NCBI GenBank assembly: GCA_036377595.1
Contig: DASUYB010000094.1
Span: 1 to 64,000, forward strand
DNA from: Longimicrobium sp.
Lineage (GTDB): Bacteria > Gemmatimonadota > Gemmatimonadetes > Longimicrobiales > Longimicrobiaceae
Direction of reading: 5' to 3'
DNA length: 64,000 nt
Shown here: in pieces, positions 1 through 8,358 of the stretch
Position numbering within the stretch: the first letter of the stretch is position 1
Layout: every line of letters starts with the position of its first letter
Translations under genes and position numbers: made by a program
The notes under the pieces: model-generated
What the model was told of the DNA's origin: nothing
Database searches by the model: none
The model's input: only the letters and a program-made list of their open reading frames with translations

Positions 1-244
1 CTGATCCCAAGCTGACGTCATCCTGAGGCCGGCCAGACCGTAATCAGCGTCTGCGCAAGCGTTTGCAGGCCGAAGGATCTATAATCGCGGCAGCACGAGA
101 TTCGGTGGGACGCACCTATACTTCACCCGGAGTTGGTATCACTCACATCCTCCAAAAGCAGTTGAAGCCTCGCGCGGTTTGCGAGGCTTTCCATTTTCCT
201 GTAGCCGCGGGTTTACCCGCCTGCGATCCCCCGGCGTCGCCGAC
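1..244. repeat. Intergenic repeats A1 and B1
   Basis: No gene is seen here. Bases 3-133 are a copy of a 131-bp dispersed repeat (A) that recurs at 13401-13531 in the same orientation. Bases 158-223 are a second repeat (B), found again at 3991-4054. Repeat B holds the hairpin AAGCCTCGC/GCGAGGCTT and a GCGGG/CCCGC mini-hairpin. Because it lies just past the stop of the minus-strand DHH gene, it may terminate that gene (inference). Confidence 0.75.
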
Positions 245-1423
245 TCACCGCTCCTCGTCGTCCTCCGCGTCGCTCGCGCGGGCGAGGACGTAGTCCAGGT
301 CCTCCACGCCCGCGGCGCGGAAGAGCTTGCGGCGGATGCGGCGGTCGTAGAGCTGCCACTTGAGCCGCTGCTGCTCGCCGTCGTCCTCGTCGCCCGTCAG
401 GAAACCGCAGTCGATCTCGAACCCGCCGGCGCGGGTCCGCCCCCCGCCGTACGGGCGGCCGCGCATGTCCTCGCCCAGCGCGTCCTTGAGGAAGCGGTCC
501 ACCCGCAGCGTCAGCTTGTTGGTGCGCAGGGAGCCGGAGATGGCCTCGCGCCCGTCGTCGCCCGCCAGCAGGCCGTAGACGATGGCGGTGTGAACCTGGT
601 CCTCGCTCAGCAGGAAGTCGGCGGCCTGGGGGATGGCGTCGCGGTCGGCCCAGCGCACCGCGCCCACGCCCGCGATGGAGAAGCCGTTGCGCACTGTCCG
701 CCCGCCCAGCGCCTTCTCGATCACCCGCAGCGTGGCATGCGACTTCTGCACGCACAGCACCTTCTCCAGCAGGTCGCTGTCCATGAAGCGGCTCAGGTAC
801 GCCGCCGCCTGGTACTCGGGCGGCCCCGCGCGCACGAAGCCGTCGCTTTCGCTGTGCAGCCCGTGCATCAGCGCCGTGGCCAGCCGCACGTGCGACTCGT
901 CGGCCGGGTCGAGCTTGAGGATGGCGCCGCTCTGCACGTACTCGGTGAAGATGGTGGCGGCCGCCCCCAGCGGCCGGATGTCGCTGAAGATGGGGTCGAG
1001 CAGGTCCTGCGGGTCGTGGTGGTCGATCACCGCCAGCGTGGGGATCCCCTTCGCCTTCAGCCGCTCGGTGAGGCGGGTGGTGCTCCCCTGGTTGTCGACG
1101 AACACCGCCGCCGCGTAGCGCTCCAGGTCGACGTCCGCGTCCAGCCGGTGGAGGTTGATCTCCAGCAGGTTGACCAGCGCCAGGTTCTCGGGATGGCTGA
1201 TCTGCCCGTCGTACACGATGTCGCTGGAGATGCCGAACATCTCCGCGATCTCCCGGTACGCCATGGCGCTGGAGATGGCGTCGGGATCGGGGAAGTCCTG
1301 GATGGCCACGATGTGGCGCTCGCCGCGGCGCGCGTCGAGGAGGCGGGCAAGCTGCTCCACCGGCGGCGCGGGCATGCCGCCCACCGGCGCATCCTGTACG
1401 GAAGATTGGGGTTCGACGGACAT
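245..1423 (-). CDS. DHH-family phosphoesterase (NrnA-like)
   Basis: This 392-residue protein has the two-domain layout of DHH/DHHA1 phosphoesterases, which hydrolyse short oligonucleotides such as pGpG or pAp in the cytoplasm. An FPDPDAIS motif near residue 44 gives metal-binding aspartates. VIDHHDP near residue 132 is the signature DHH motif, and GGGRTRAGG near residue 327 is the DHHA1 substrate loop. Two departures from the NrnA pattern stand out: the first motif lacks its usual leading His, and GGGH is read as GGGR. The ATG has GAGAGGAC just upstream. Two c-di-GMP-type genes lie upstream on the same strand, separated by a long palindrome. The exact substrate is not proven; an oligoribonuclease/pGpG role is the best guess. 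Confidence 0.85.
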   Translation of the reverse strand: MSVEPQSSVQDAPVGGMPAPPVEQLARLLDARRGERHIVAIQDFPDPDAISSAMAYREIAEMFGISSDIVYDGQISHPENLALVNLLEINLHRLDADVDLERYAAAVFVDNQGSTTRLTERLKAKGIPTLAVIDHHDPQDLLDPIFSDIRPLGAAATIFTEYVQSGAILKLDPADESHVRLATALMHGLHSESDGFVRAGPPEYQAAAYLSRFMDSDLLEKVLCVQKSHATLRVIEKALGGRTVRNGFSIAGVGAVRWADRDAIPQAADFLLSEDQVHTAIVYGLLAGDDGREAISGSLRTNKLTLRVDRFLKDALGEDMRGRPYGGGRTRAGGFEIDCGFLTGDEDDGEQQRLKWQLYDRRIRRKLFRAAGVEDLDYVLARASDAEDDEER

Positions 1424-1550
1424 GTCCTCTCAAGCGTCTGGATCGGGGCGCGGTCCTGACGAGACGATGCAGCGCGCGAGCCGCGTGCCAGCGCCGTAGC
1501 GACGGCGGGACGCGACTGCGGCTGTGTCCTCGAATGTCTGAACCACGGGC

Positions 1551-1618
1551 CTCACGCGGAGGCGCGGAGAAACCCATCCCGGCGATGAGTTCTCCGCGCC
1601 TCCGCGTCTCCGCGTGAG
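1551..1618. terminator. Long palindrome (family P), copy 1
   Basis: The left arm at 1551-1571 begins CTCACGCGGAGG and pairs with 1590-1618. The right arm carries one extra 8-base CTCCGCGT unit, so the arms differ by one repeat unit. It starts 12 bases past the stop of the EAL gene (minus strand). Five further palindromes of the same style occur in the window, all near stop codons. Confidence 0.65.
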
Positions 1619-1629
1619 ACTCTGGCTCG

Positions 1630-3288
1630 TCAGGCCTTCGCCGGCGGGGTGCGCGACTGGCCATCGTGGAAGAGGAAGCCCTGGGTCAGGTGCACGCCGA
1701 TCTGCTTGACCGTCTGGTACTCCTCCTCGCGCTCCACCCCCTCGGCGATGACCTTGATCCCGTGGTCGTTGGCGAACTGCACCATCGTCTCCACCAGGTT
1801 CTGCTTCATGAAGTTCGTGTCGATCCCGCTGATCAGCGAGATGTCGAGCTTGATGAAGTCGGGCGCCAGGTTGGCGATGCTCCCCAGCCCCGCGTAGCCG
1901 CTCCCCGCGTCGTCCACCGCGAAGCGGAAGCCGCGCTCGCGGAACTCCTGCAGGTAGCCCTGGAACGTCGGATAGTCCGTGATCGCCGTCCGCTCGGTGA
2001 TCTCCAGCACGATGCGGTCGGGATGGGGAACGTTCAGGTCCTCGTCGTCCAGGTAGCGGAAGGTGGGGTCGCGGAAGTCGTGCGGGTCGATGTTCAGGAA
2101 GAGGAACTGCCCCGGCGCCAGCGCGGTGTCGATCCCCTCCACGGCCTTGCGCCGGCACAGGCGCGAAAGCTCCCAGATGAGGTTGGCCTCCTCGGCCACG
2201 CCGAACAGCACCTCGGGCGAGCGCAGCCCCCGGTGCGTTCCCCGCGCGAGCGCCTCGTAGCCATAGACCTGCTTGGTCTCCGTCACCACGATGGGGTGAT
2301 AGACGATGTAGACCGCGCCCTCGCGGATGGTTTCCTTGAGGTCGGCCACCTTCCGGCTGCGCTCGCGGCTCTCCACCCCGCGCGCGGCGGCCGCCGCCTC
2401 GCGGATGCCGCGGTAGATGATGCGCTCGGGGCGGATCTTGGGGTTGCGGAAGAGGGTGGCGGAACCGACGTAGATCTCGAACAGCCCGGCCACGTCCTCG
2501 CCGTGCGCCGCCTCGAGCCGCCCGCGCACGTGCTCCTCCAGCTCGCGGGCGATCTCGTTGATGCGCCGCTCCGCCTCGCCCACCGCTTCGGGGAGATCGG
2601 TGAAGAAGATGAAGTCGTCGTCGCCGGTGTGCGAGACCATGAGCATGTTCTCCTCCTCGCCGCGGCGCGCGTCGTAGAAGTCGCGCACGGCCGCGGCGGT
2701 GGTCTGCAGCACCTCGTCCAGCTTCTCCCAGCCGTAGATCTCCTCGAGCTTGCTGTAGCGCACGAACTCGATGTACAGCACGGTCATCCGCCCGCGCCGC
2801 TCCAGCAGCTCGCGGCCGCGCTCCAGCATCACCGGCAGCGTGGGAAAGCCGGTGTAGCGGTCGTAGAGCAGCTCCTCGTAGCGGAGGTGGTCGGCCAGCT
2901 CGCCGGGCGGCTGGTCGCCCAGCGAGCGCGGGCGGAAGCCGAGCGACCACAGCCGGGCGTGCAGCTCGTCGGGCGTGGCGGGAAGGAGGAGCCACTCCTC
3001 CACGCCGCAGCGCACGGCGCGGCGCACGTCCTCCTCGCCGCGGCAGGCGGCGACGAGGGGGATGCCGCGGGCGCGGGTCTCGTCGCGCACGCTGGACAGC
3101 AGCTGCGCGCGCATCTCGAACACCACCGCGTCGGGGTGGGTGCGCAGCACGGGAACGAGCTGGTCGGCGTTGTCGGCGGCCGGCCACTCGCCCGCGTTCA
3201 CCGTCACCACCTCCGCCCCCAGCCGGGCCCCCGCCGCGGCCAGCGCCTCCTGCAGCCCGGCGTCGCCGGCGTATCCGACAATTCTCAC
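1630..3288 (-). CDS. Receiver-like/GGDEF-like/EAL c-di-GMP phosphodiesterase
   Basis: This 552-residue protein has three parts. Residues 1-125 are a degenerate receiver-like domain. Residues 140-300 are a GGDEF-like domain whose signature reads TGDDDF, so cyclase activity is unlikely. The C-terminal EAL domain keeps YEALAR (about 343), the metal-binding Asn in LFLNIDP, LEITERT, DDAGSGY, IKLD and IAEGVE. These residues fit an active c-di-GMP phosphodiesterase that yields pGpG. The GTG start at 3288 overlaps the upstream receiver stop in a GTGA arrangement, which fixes the start and implies translational coupling. The longer open frame upstream is only a shadow of the receiver gene. The degenerate GGDEF may serve as a GTP-sensing regulatory domain (inference). 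Confidence 0.88.
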   Translation of the reverse strand: MRIVGYAGDAGLQEALAAAGARLGAEVVTVNAGEWPAADNADQLVPVLRTHPDAVVFEMRAQLLSSVRDETRARGIPLVAACRGEEDVRRAVRCGVEEWLLLPATPDELHARLWSLGFRPRSLGDQPPGELADHLRYEELLYDRYTGFPTLPVMLERGRELLERRGRMTVLYIEFVRYSKLEEIYGWEKLDEVLQTTAAAVRDFYDARRGEEENMLMVSHTGDDDFIFFTDLPEAVGEAERRINEIARELEEHVRGRLEAAHGEDVAGLFEIYVGSATLFRNPKIRPERIIYRGIREAAAAARGVESRERSRKVADLKETIREGAVYIVYHPIVVTETKQVYGYEALARGTHRGLRSPEVLFGVAEEANLIWELSRLCRRKAVEGIDTALAPGQFLFLNIDPHDFRDPTFRYLDDEDLNVPHPDRIVLEITERTAITDYPTFQGYLQEFRERGFRFAVDDAGSGYAGLGSIANLAPDFIKLDISLISGIDTNFMKQNLVETMVQFANDHGIKVIAEGVEREEEYQTVKQIGVHLTQGFLFHDGQSRTPPAKA

Positions 3289-3686
3289 GCCGCGCTGCCC
3301 CGCGCCGCCAGGTTGCGCTCGACCTTCTCCAGCAGGTCCTTGAAGTCCACCGGCTTCACCACGTAGTCGTCGGCCCCGGAGCGCAGCCCCTCGAACTTGT
3401 CCTCGTAGGCGCCCTTGGCGGTCACCATCACCACGCGGGTGGTGGCGCCCAGCTCGGGGTGGTTCTTGATGGTGCGGCACACCTGCCAGCCGTCCATCCC
3501 GGGCATCATCACGTCCAGCAGCACCAGGTCGGGCCGCACCTGCTCCATGCGGGCCAGCGCGGCACGGCCGTCGGAGGCCAGGGTGACCGCGTAGCCGCGG
3601 GACTCCAGGAACGCGCGCAGGATCTCCACGTTGTCGGGATTGTCGTCCACGACCAGGATGGTGCCCTTCGATTCGTCGGCGGCCAA
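3285..3686 (-). CDS. Single-domain response regulator (CheY-like)
   Basis: This is a stand-alone receiver domain of 133 residues. Acidic pocket residues D14 and D15 (VVDDNPDN), phosphoacceptor D58 (LLDVMMPGMDG), the switch Thr in VMVTAKG and the Lys in VVKPVD are all present, so it should be phosphorylatable. I chose the TTG start at 3686 because GGGGGG lies about 7 bases upstream and the homologous core begins at once; a longer frame back to 3911 adds only unrelated sequence. It overlaps the EAL gene by 4 bases. A likely job is to control the coupled phosphodiesterase, possibly through its degenerate N-terminal receiver. No histidine kinase is adjacent. Confidence 0.87.
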   Translation of the reverse strand: MAADESKGTILVVDDNPDNVEILRAFLESRGYAVTLASDGRAALARMEQVRPDLVLLDVMMPGMDGWQVCRTIKNHPELGATTRVVMVTAKGAYEDKFEGLRSGADDYVVKPVDFKDLLEKVERNLAARGSAA

Positions 3687-4210
3687 GGTGATCCCCCCTC
3701 GCCCGTGATCGGGCCCGGCGGACGGTGGTGTCGGGTCGATGCGCCGCCCGCCTTTCCGGGCCCGCGCCAACCGTTCGCGGCGGGCAAGAAGTGAGCCACC
3801 TCCCCGCTCGCCGACACGGCGGAAGTGTAGTCGATACAGGCGTTTGTGCAAGGTAGATGTTCCGCGATTCGCCGAGTTTTCGACGGGCGGCTGAAGCCGC
3901 GGCTGGAACATTGGGAAGCCTGCTGCGCAGGCTGCGGCCGCGGGCTGCGGTGCGGGATGGCGGCCACCCGCGCGGCCGCATCGTCCGAGTGCAGTTGAAG
4001 CCTCGCGCGGTTTGCGAGGCTTTCCAACGTTCCAGCCGCGGGTTTACCCGCCTGTCCAAATCTCACCGCCACGTCCGGATCGCCCGCTCGTCCGGATCTC
4101 TCCCATGCGATGGGATGAAATTGGCTCGCTTGCGGGGTCTCGGGCGCGCGCGCAGGTTGATCTCCATCTCCTGGATACAATCCGCCGAACGCCCGTTGGG
4201 AGGAGCCTGC
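3687..4210. other. Divergent intergenic region with repeat B2
   Basis: This 524-base gap separates the minus-strand receiver gene from the plus-strand lipoprotein gene and must hold both promoters. No convincing ORF was found. Bases 3991-4054 are a second copy of repeat B, including the AAGCCTCGC/GCGAGGCTT hairpin. Bases near 3885-3910 carry a related fragment in the opposite orientation. Confidence 0.7.
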
Positions 4211-4627
4211 ATGCCCGAGGAACCTTCGCCCCTGGATCTCCCCACCACGCGCCGTCAGTTCGCGAAGGCGGCCGCCCTCGCCGTGGCGGCGCCGGTGCTG
4301 GCGCCGCTGGCCGGGTGCTCGTCGGCGCCCGGGCCGGCGCCATCGCCCGCGCCCGCCGCCGGTCCCGTCGCCGCGCCGGCGGCCCCGGTCGCGCCGTCGG
4401 CGCCGCCGCAGCAGGGGCAGCAGCAGGCGCCCGACCCCGTCTCCATCCACCTCACCGAGGCGCTCAAGGTGAAGTACCGCGACCGGCTGACCGAGGCGCA
4501 GTGGGAGGAGGTGCGCAGGGGGATCGAGGGGAATCTGCGCGCCGCCCGGGCGCTGCGGCAGTTCGAGATCCCCATCCAGACCGAGCCGGCGTTCACCTTC
4601 CGCGCGTACCGCGGGGGTGACCGATGA
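4211..4627 (+). CDS. Tat-exported lipoprotein, unknown function
   Basis: This 138-residue protein starts with a twin-arginine signal (TTRRQFAKAAALAV) followed by a lipobox, LAGC, near residue 37. It should be exported folded by Tat and then lipidated. Ala/Pro-rich linker sequence follows, then a short helical domain (about 80-138) containing RLTEAQWEEVRRGI. The ATG at 4211 has GGGAGGAG eight bases upstream. The stop overlaps the amidase ATG in an ATGA arrangement. Small twin-arginine proteins of this kind often sit before amidases or oxidoreductases as partner subunits; that role is inference only. Confidence 0.75.
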   Translation: MPEEPSPLDLPTTRRQFAKAAALAVAAPVLAPLAGCSSAPGPAPSPAPAAGPVAAPAAPVAPSAPPQQGQQQAPDPVSIHLTEALKVKYRDRLTEAQWEEVRRGIEGNLRAARALRQFEIPIQTEPAFTFRAYRGGDR

Positions 4628-6039
4628 TCCCCACGGAGACGCTGTTCCAGCCCGTCTCCGCGCTGGCGGAGGGGATCCGCGCGCGGCGGCTGGACCCGGT
4701 GGAGCTGGCGGAGGCGTACCTGCAGCGGCTGGAGACGCTGGGGCCGCGGCTGAACGCCGTCGTCACCGTCACCCGCGAGCGCGCGCTGGCCGAGGCGCGG
4801 GCCGCGAAGCGCGAGATCGCCGCCGGGCGCTGGCGCGGGCCGCTGCACGGCATGCCGTACGGGGCGAAGGATCTCATTGCGGCGGAAGGCTATCCCACCA
4901 CCTGGGGCGCACAGCCGTATCGCGAGCAGCGCTTCCCCGACGCGACCGTGGTGGCGAAGCTCAAGGCGGCGGGCGCCGTCCTCGTCGCCAAGCTCGCGTC
5001 CGTCGAGCTGGCCGGCGGGATGGGCTACGAGCAGGCGAACGCCAGCTTCACCGGGCCAGGGCGGACGCCCTGGAACCCGGAGTTCTGGAGCGGCGGCTCG
5101 TCCAGCGGCCCGGGCGCGGCCGTCGCCGCCGGGCTCGTCCCCTTCGCCATCGGCTCGGAGACGTGGGGATCGATCGTCACCCCGGCCGCGTTCTCGGGCG
5201 TCACCGGCCTGCGCCCCACGTACGGCCGCGTCAGCCGCGCGGGGGCGATGGCGCTCAGCTGGACGATGGACAAGATCGGCCCGCTCTGCCGCACCGCCGA
5301 GGACGCCGGGCTGATCCTGCAGGCCATCGCCGGGCCCGACCCGGCGGACCACAACTCGGCGGACCGGCCGTACCGCGCCTCGCTGGCGCTGCCGCGCGGG
5401 CGCCGGCCGCGCATCGGCGTGCTGAAGGGGCTGGCGGAGGGATCGCAGGCCGAGGTGAAGCGCAACTTCGAGCGCTCGGTGGAGGTGCTGTCGGGCTTCG
5501 CCGAGATCGTGCGCGACGTGACGCTGCCGCGGTTCCCCTACGGCGCCGCGGCGGGGGTGATCATCGACGCGGAGGCGGCCAGCATCTTCGAGGAGCTGGT
5601 GGACAGCGGGCGCGTGCACCAGCTCACCGCGCCCGAGGACCAGATCGGCGGCTACCCCGGCCAGGTGGTGTTCGCCAGGGACTACCTGCGCGCGCTGCGC
5701 ATCCGCACCCCCGCCGCGGTGGCGATGGACCGCTTCTTCGTGGAGGGGGGATTCGACGCGGTCGTCCATCCCACGCGCCCGACCGTCTCCTTCCCCGTGG
5801 GGAAGAAGTTCAGCGAGGCATACAGCGACCTGGCCGGCGGCGGCGAGCCGATCAGCGGCGCGGCGAACCTGCTCGGGCTCCCCGGCATCGCGCTCCCCAA
5901 CGGCTTCGGGCGCGACAACCTGCCGACGTCGCTGTCGCTCACCGGCCGCGCGTGGGACGAGCAGGTGCTGGTCGCGCTCGCGCACCAGGTCCAGCAGCGC
6001 ACCGACTTCCACAAGCGCACGCCGCCGGGCTTCGGGTAA
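4624..6039 (+). CDS. Amidase signature family hydrolase
   Basis: This 471-residue enzyme belongs to the amidase signature family (GatA/AmiE-like), which hydrolyses amide bonds with a Ser-cisSer-Lys triad. Visible residues are the Lys in PYGAKDLIA (about 83), the Gly/Ser loop GGSSSGPGAAVAAG (about 156-169) with the cis-Ser, and the nucleophilic Ser in GSETWGSIVTPAAF (about 178-191). The family's usual GSDTGGS loop is read as GSETWGS here. It is translationally coupled to the Tat lipoprotein. No gatB or gatC is present, so a Glu-tRNA amidotransferase role is unlikely. The substrate is unknown. Confidence 0.88.
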   Translation: MIPTETLFQPVSALAEGIRARRLDPVELAEAYLQRLETLGPRLNAVVTVTRERALAEARAAKREIAAGRWRGPLHGMPYGAKDLIAAEGYPTTWGAQPYREQRFPDATVVAKLKAAGAVLVAKLASVELAGGMGYEQANASFTGPGRTPWNPEFWSGGSSSGPGAAVAAGLVPFAIGSETWGSIVTPAAFSGVTGLRPTYGRVSRAGAMALSWTMDKIGPLCRTAEDAGLILQAIAGPDPADHNSADRPYRASLALPRGRRPRIGVLKGLAEGSQAEVKRNFERSVEVLSGFAEIVRDVTLPRFPYGAAAGVIIDAEAASIFEELVDSGRVHQLTAPEDQIGGYPGQVVFARDYLRALRIRTPAAVAMDRFFVEGGFDAVVHPTRPTVSFPVGKKFSEAYSDLAGGGEPISGAANLLGLPGIALPNGFGRDNLPTSLSLTGRAWDEQVLVALAHQVQQRTDFHKRTPPGFG

Positions 6040-6088
6040 TCACGCAGCGGGAAGGATTTCTGACGATGAACGATGCATTCAGGCCAGC

Positions 6089-6275
6089 ATGTCATTCCGA
6101 ACGGAGCCGCCGCACCGGCCTTTCCACCGCACCGGCGGTTGGCGGCTCCGTGAGGAATCTATGATCCGCACACGAGCGACAGGCGGCTTCCTGCTCGTAC
6201 GCAGGCCACAGATTCCTCGGGCTGCGGCCCACGGAGCGGACGCAGGATCGGCCTGGCCGCCCTCGGAATGACAGC
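6089..6275. repeat. Repeat A-related palindromic fragments
   Basis: Two fragments related to repeat A lie in opposite orientations. One begins with GTCATTCCGAACGGAGCC and ends near GAGGAATCT (6091-6160). The other is the reverse-strand version at about 6205-6271. Together with the terminator at 6315-6357 they fill the 337-base gap between the amidase and the next gene. Confidence 0.6.
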
Positions 6276-6314
6276 CTTCGCGGTGTGCACGGCCATCTTC
6301 CAAACCGGGATGAC

Positions 6315-6357
6315 ACAAGGACGGGGCGAGATCACCGCCGTCTCGCCCCGTCCTTGT
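6315..6357. terminator. Bidirectional terminator hairpin
   Basis: A perfect 17-bp stem pairs 6315-6331 (ACAAGGACGGGGCGAGA) with 6341-6357 around a 9-base loop. It sits between the 3' ends of the convergent amidase and the minus-strand gene at 6377. Confidence 0.8.
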
Positions 6358-6376
6358 CGTGGCATACGCCGCGGCG

Positions 6377-6661
6377 CTACTCGCGCGGCGGGTCGCCCCA
6401 CTGGTAGGGGAGCTGGTTCATCAGGTAGCGCACCACGCCGTCGACCTTCGAGGTGCGCAGCCGGTCGGTGCGGATGGTGACGACGGTGGACGGGCCGTGG
6501 CGGTGCGCCTCCAGCGTCACCGTGCCCTCGCCGCCGGTGTAGGTCACGCGGTGGGCCGTTTCCTCGCTGCGCTGCAGCTCGGCGCGCTCGGTCAGGATCT
6601 CGTGCGCCTTGGCGAGAACCTCGCGCGTGGGGAGCACGGTGCTCCGCTCGTAGTCGGACAT
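6377..6661 (-). CDS. Conserved-looking small protein, unknown
   Basis: This 94-residue soluble protein is not recognised. Its N-terminal third is helical (TREVLAKAHEILTERAEL). The rest looks like a beta sheet with alternating residues (HRVTYTGGEGTVTLEA, STVVTIRTDRLRTSKVDG). No signal peptide, membrane segment or metal motif is visible. The ATG has GGATAAC upstream. It lies 16 bases downstream of the DsbA-like gene on the same strand and probably shares its transcript. Confidence 0.65.
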   Translation of the reverse strand: MSDYERSTVLPTREVLAKAHEILTERAELQRSEETAHRVTYTGGEGTVTLEAHRHGPSTVVTIRTDRLRTSKVDGVVRYLMNQLPYQWGDPPRE

Positions 6662-6677
6662 CTGTCGTTATCCTCTG

Positions 6678-7292
6678 CTATCGTTCCGGAGAGGGACGAT
6701 CGCCCCCTCCCTGCTTCCGTTCCAGCAGCGCCCGCAGCTCGGCGTACGGCAACGCGCCGGTGACGAGCTCCGCGTCGGCCCCCGCGCCCACCACCAGCGC
6801 CGGCACCGCGGCGATCCCCAGCCGCCGCGCCAGCGCCTCGTCGGCCGCCACGGCGCCGCTCAGCGAATCGACGTCCAGCACCACCTTCAGCTCCGTGGCG
6901 TCGAGCCCCAGCGCCGCGCCCAGCTCCACCAGCACGTCGATGCGCCCCACGTCGCGCCCGTCGCGGAAGTACGCGGCGAAGACGGCCTCGCGCATCTCCC
7001 GCTCCACCCCGCGCGCGGCGGCGAACTTCGCGGCCTCGTGCGCCTTGCGCGTCCGCGGCATCGCCCCCGGCGCGGCGAGCGCGATCCCCAGCTCGTCAGC
7101 CAGCGGGCGCGCCGCCGCGATCTCGTCGGGCAACGGCGCGGCGGGGAGCGCGGCGCCGGCCGGGTACAGCTCGAAGGCGGCGTAGCGCGGCGCGGCCAGT
7201 CCCTCGCCCTCCAGGCGGCGCAGCGCGGCCTCGGCGACGTGGCAGAACGGGCTCGTGAAGTCCGTGAACACCAGCACCGGCACGGCCGCCAT
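6678..7292 (-). CDS. DsbA/FrnE-family thioredoxin-fold protein with a single active-site Cys
   Basis: This 204-residue protein has the DsbA/FrnE layout: a thioredoxin beta strand (VPVLVFTDFTSPFCHVAEAA), a long inserted helical domain, and a C-terminal thioredoxin part with the cis-Pro loop (LGIAAVPALVVG). The active site reads SPFC instead of CPWC/CxxC, so only one Cys remains. It may therefore act as an isomerase, a glutathione-S-transferase-like enzyme or a monothiol oxidoreductase rather than a classic disulfide oxidase. I chose the ATG at 7292; the frame upstream lacks family-like sequence. No signal peptide is seen, which suggests a cytoplasmic location. Confidence 0.8.
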   Translation of the reverse strand: MAAVPVLVFTDFTSPFCHVAEAALRRLEGEGLAAPRYAAFELYPAGAALPAAPLPDEIAAARPLADELGIALAAPGAMPRTRKAHEAAKFAAARGVEREMREAVFAAYFRDGRDVGRIDVLVELGAALGLDATELKVVLDVDSLSGAVAADEALARRLGIAAVPALVVGAGADAELVTGALPYAELRALLERKQGGGDRPSPER

Positions 7293-7444
7293 GCGCCACG
7301 TCAGCGGGATCGGGAGATCGGGTCTCGGGCGGCGCCCAATCTGCCGCCGCGCGCGGCGCGCACGCAAGCGGCGGCGCGGCCCCGCACTTGCCCCGCCCCG
7401 CATCTTCATCTCCATCTTGTCCTGTAGATGACGGGAGGCGGCGT

Positions 7445-8320
7445 ATGGCGGAGGCGTGGGCGCACCACGAGGCGGTGGTCAACAACGTGCGGCTGCACTG
7501 GGTGGAGCAGGGAGACGGCCCGCTGGTGGTGCTGCTGCACGGCTTCCCCGAGTTCTGGTGGGGATGGCGCCGGCAGATCCCCGCGCTGGCCGCGGCGGGC
7601 TTCCGCGTGGTCGCGCCGGACATGCGCGGCTACAACCTGAGCGCGAAGCCGCGCGGCGCCAGCAGCTACCGCGTCTCCATCCTGCTGGAGGACGTGGCCG
7701 CGCTGGTCCGCCATCTGGGCGCGGAGCGGGCGCATCTCACCGGCCACGACTGGGGCGGCGTGGTGGCGTGGCACGCGGCCATGCGCCGCCCGGAGATCGT
7801 CGGCCGGCTGGCGATCATCAACGCGCCGCACCCCACCATCTTCGCGAGAGAGATGCGCCGGCCGCGGCAGTTCCTGCGCGCCTGGTACGCCATGGCCATC
7901 CAGCTCCCCGCCCTTCCCGAGGCGGCCATCCGCGCGGGAAACTTCAGGGCCCTGGAGCGGCTCTTCCGCGGCACGGCCACCCCCGGCGCCTTCAGCGACG
8001 AGGACATCGCGCGCTACAAGGAGGCGCTGCGCCGCCCGGGCGCGCTGACCGCCGCGCTCAACTACTACCGCGCCTACCGCAGCAGCCTCGTGCGGCGGAT
8101 GGGGACGAAGAAGAAGCGCCCGCGGCGGATCGTCGAGTCCCCGACGCTGGTGATCTGGGGCGAGAAGGACCGGGCGCTCGACCTCCACAACCTCGACGGG
8201 CTGGAGCGTTACGTCCCCGATCTCCGCGTCGAGCGGCTCCCCCACGCCAGCCACTGGGTGATGGCGGACGATCCCGAGCGTGTAAATTCGCTGCTGATCG
8301 AGTTCTTCAGGGGAGATTGA
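7445..8320 (+). CDS. Alpha/beta hydrolase, epoxide-hydrolase-like
   Basis: This 291-residue enzyme shows the epoxide hydrolase/haloalkane dehalogenase pattern: oxyanion loop HGFPEFWWGWR (about 37), nucleophile Asp in TGHDWGGVV (about 103), acid Asp in WGEKDRAL (about 241) and His in HASHWV (about 271). HGFPE plus GHDWGG is typical of soluble epoxide hydrolases, which open epoxides to diols through an ester intermediate. A helical lid region lies between residues 130 and 220. GGGAGGCG precedes the ATG. The gene starts divergently from the DsbA-like gene and is followed 38 bases later by a lipid kinase gene. Confidence 0.87.
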   Translation: MAEAWAHHEAVVNNVRLHWVEQGDGPLVVLLHGFPEFWWGWRRQIPALAAAGFRVVAPDMRGYNLSAKPRGASSYRVSILLEDVAALVRHLGAERAHLTGHDWGGVVAWHAAMRRPEIVGRLAIINAPHPTIFAREMRRPRQFLRAWYAMAIQLPALPEAAIRAGNFRALERLFRGTATPGAFSDEDIARYKEALRRPGALTAALNYYRAYRSSLVRRMGTKKKRPRRIVESPTLVIWGEKDRALDLHNLDGLERYVPDLRVERLPHASHWVMADDPERVNSLLIEFFRGD

Positions 8321-8358
8321 CCCGCCGTGCATCCCCGCCGCACGCAATCGGCTCGACG

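Noticed and set aside
213-1664. Long minus-strand frame of 483 codons overlapping the DHH gene
   Set aside because: It is Arg/Pro/Ala-rich shadow coding from high-GC third positions, with no family motifs. The overlapping 392-residue frame has clear DHH motifs.
3288-4059. N-terminal extension of the EAL frame
   Set aside because: The extra 257 codons overlap the receiver gene and are Arg-rich nonsense. The GTGA overlap gives a natural start at 3288.
4255-6012. 585-codon minus-strand frame opposite the amidase
   Set aside because: It is a shadow of the amidase and lipoprotein genes; composition is Arg/Val/Gln/His-rich with no domain.
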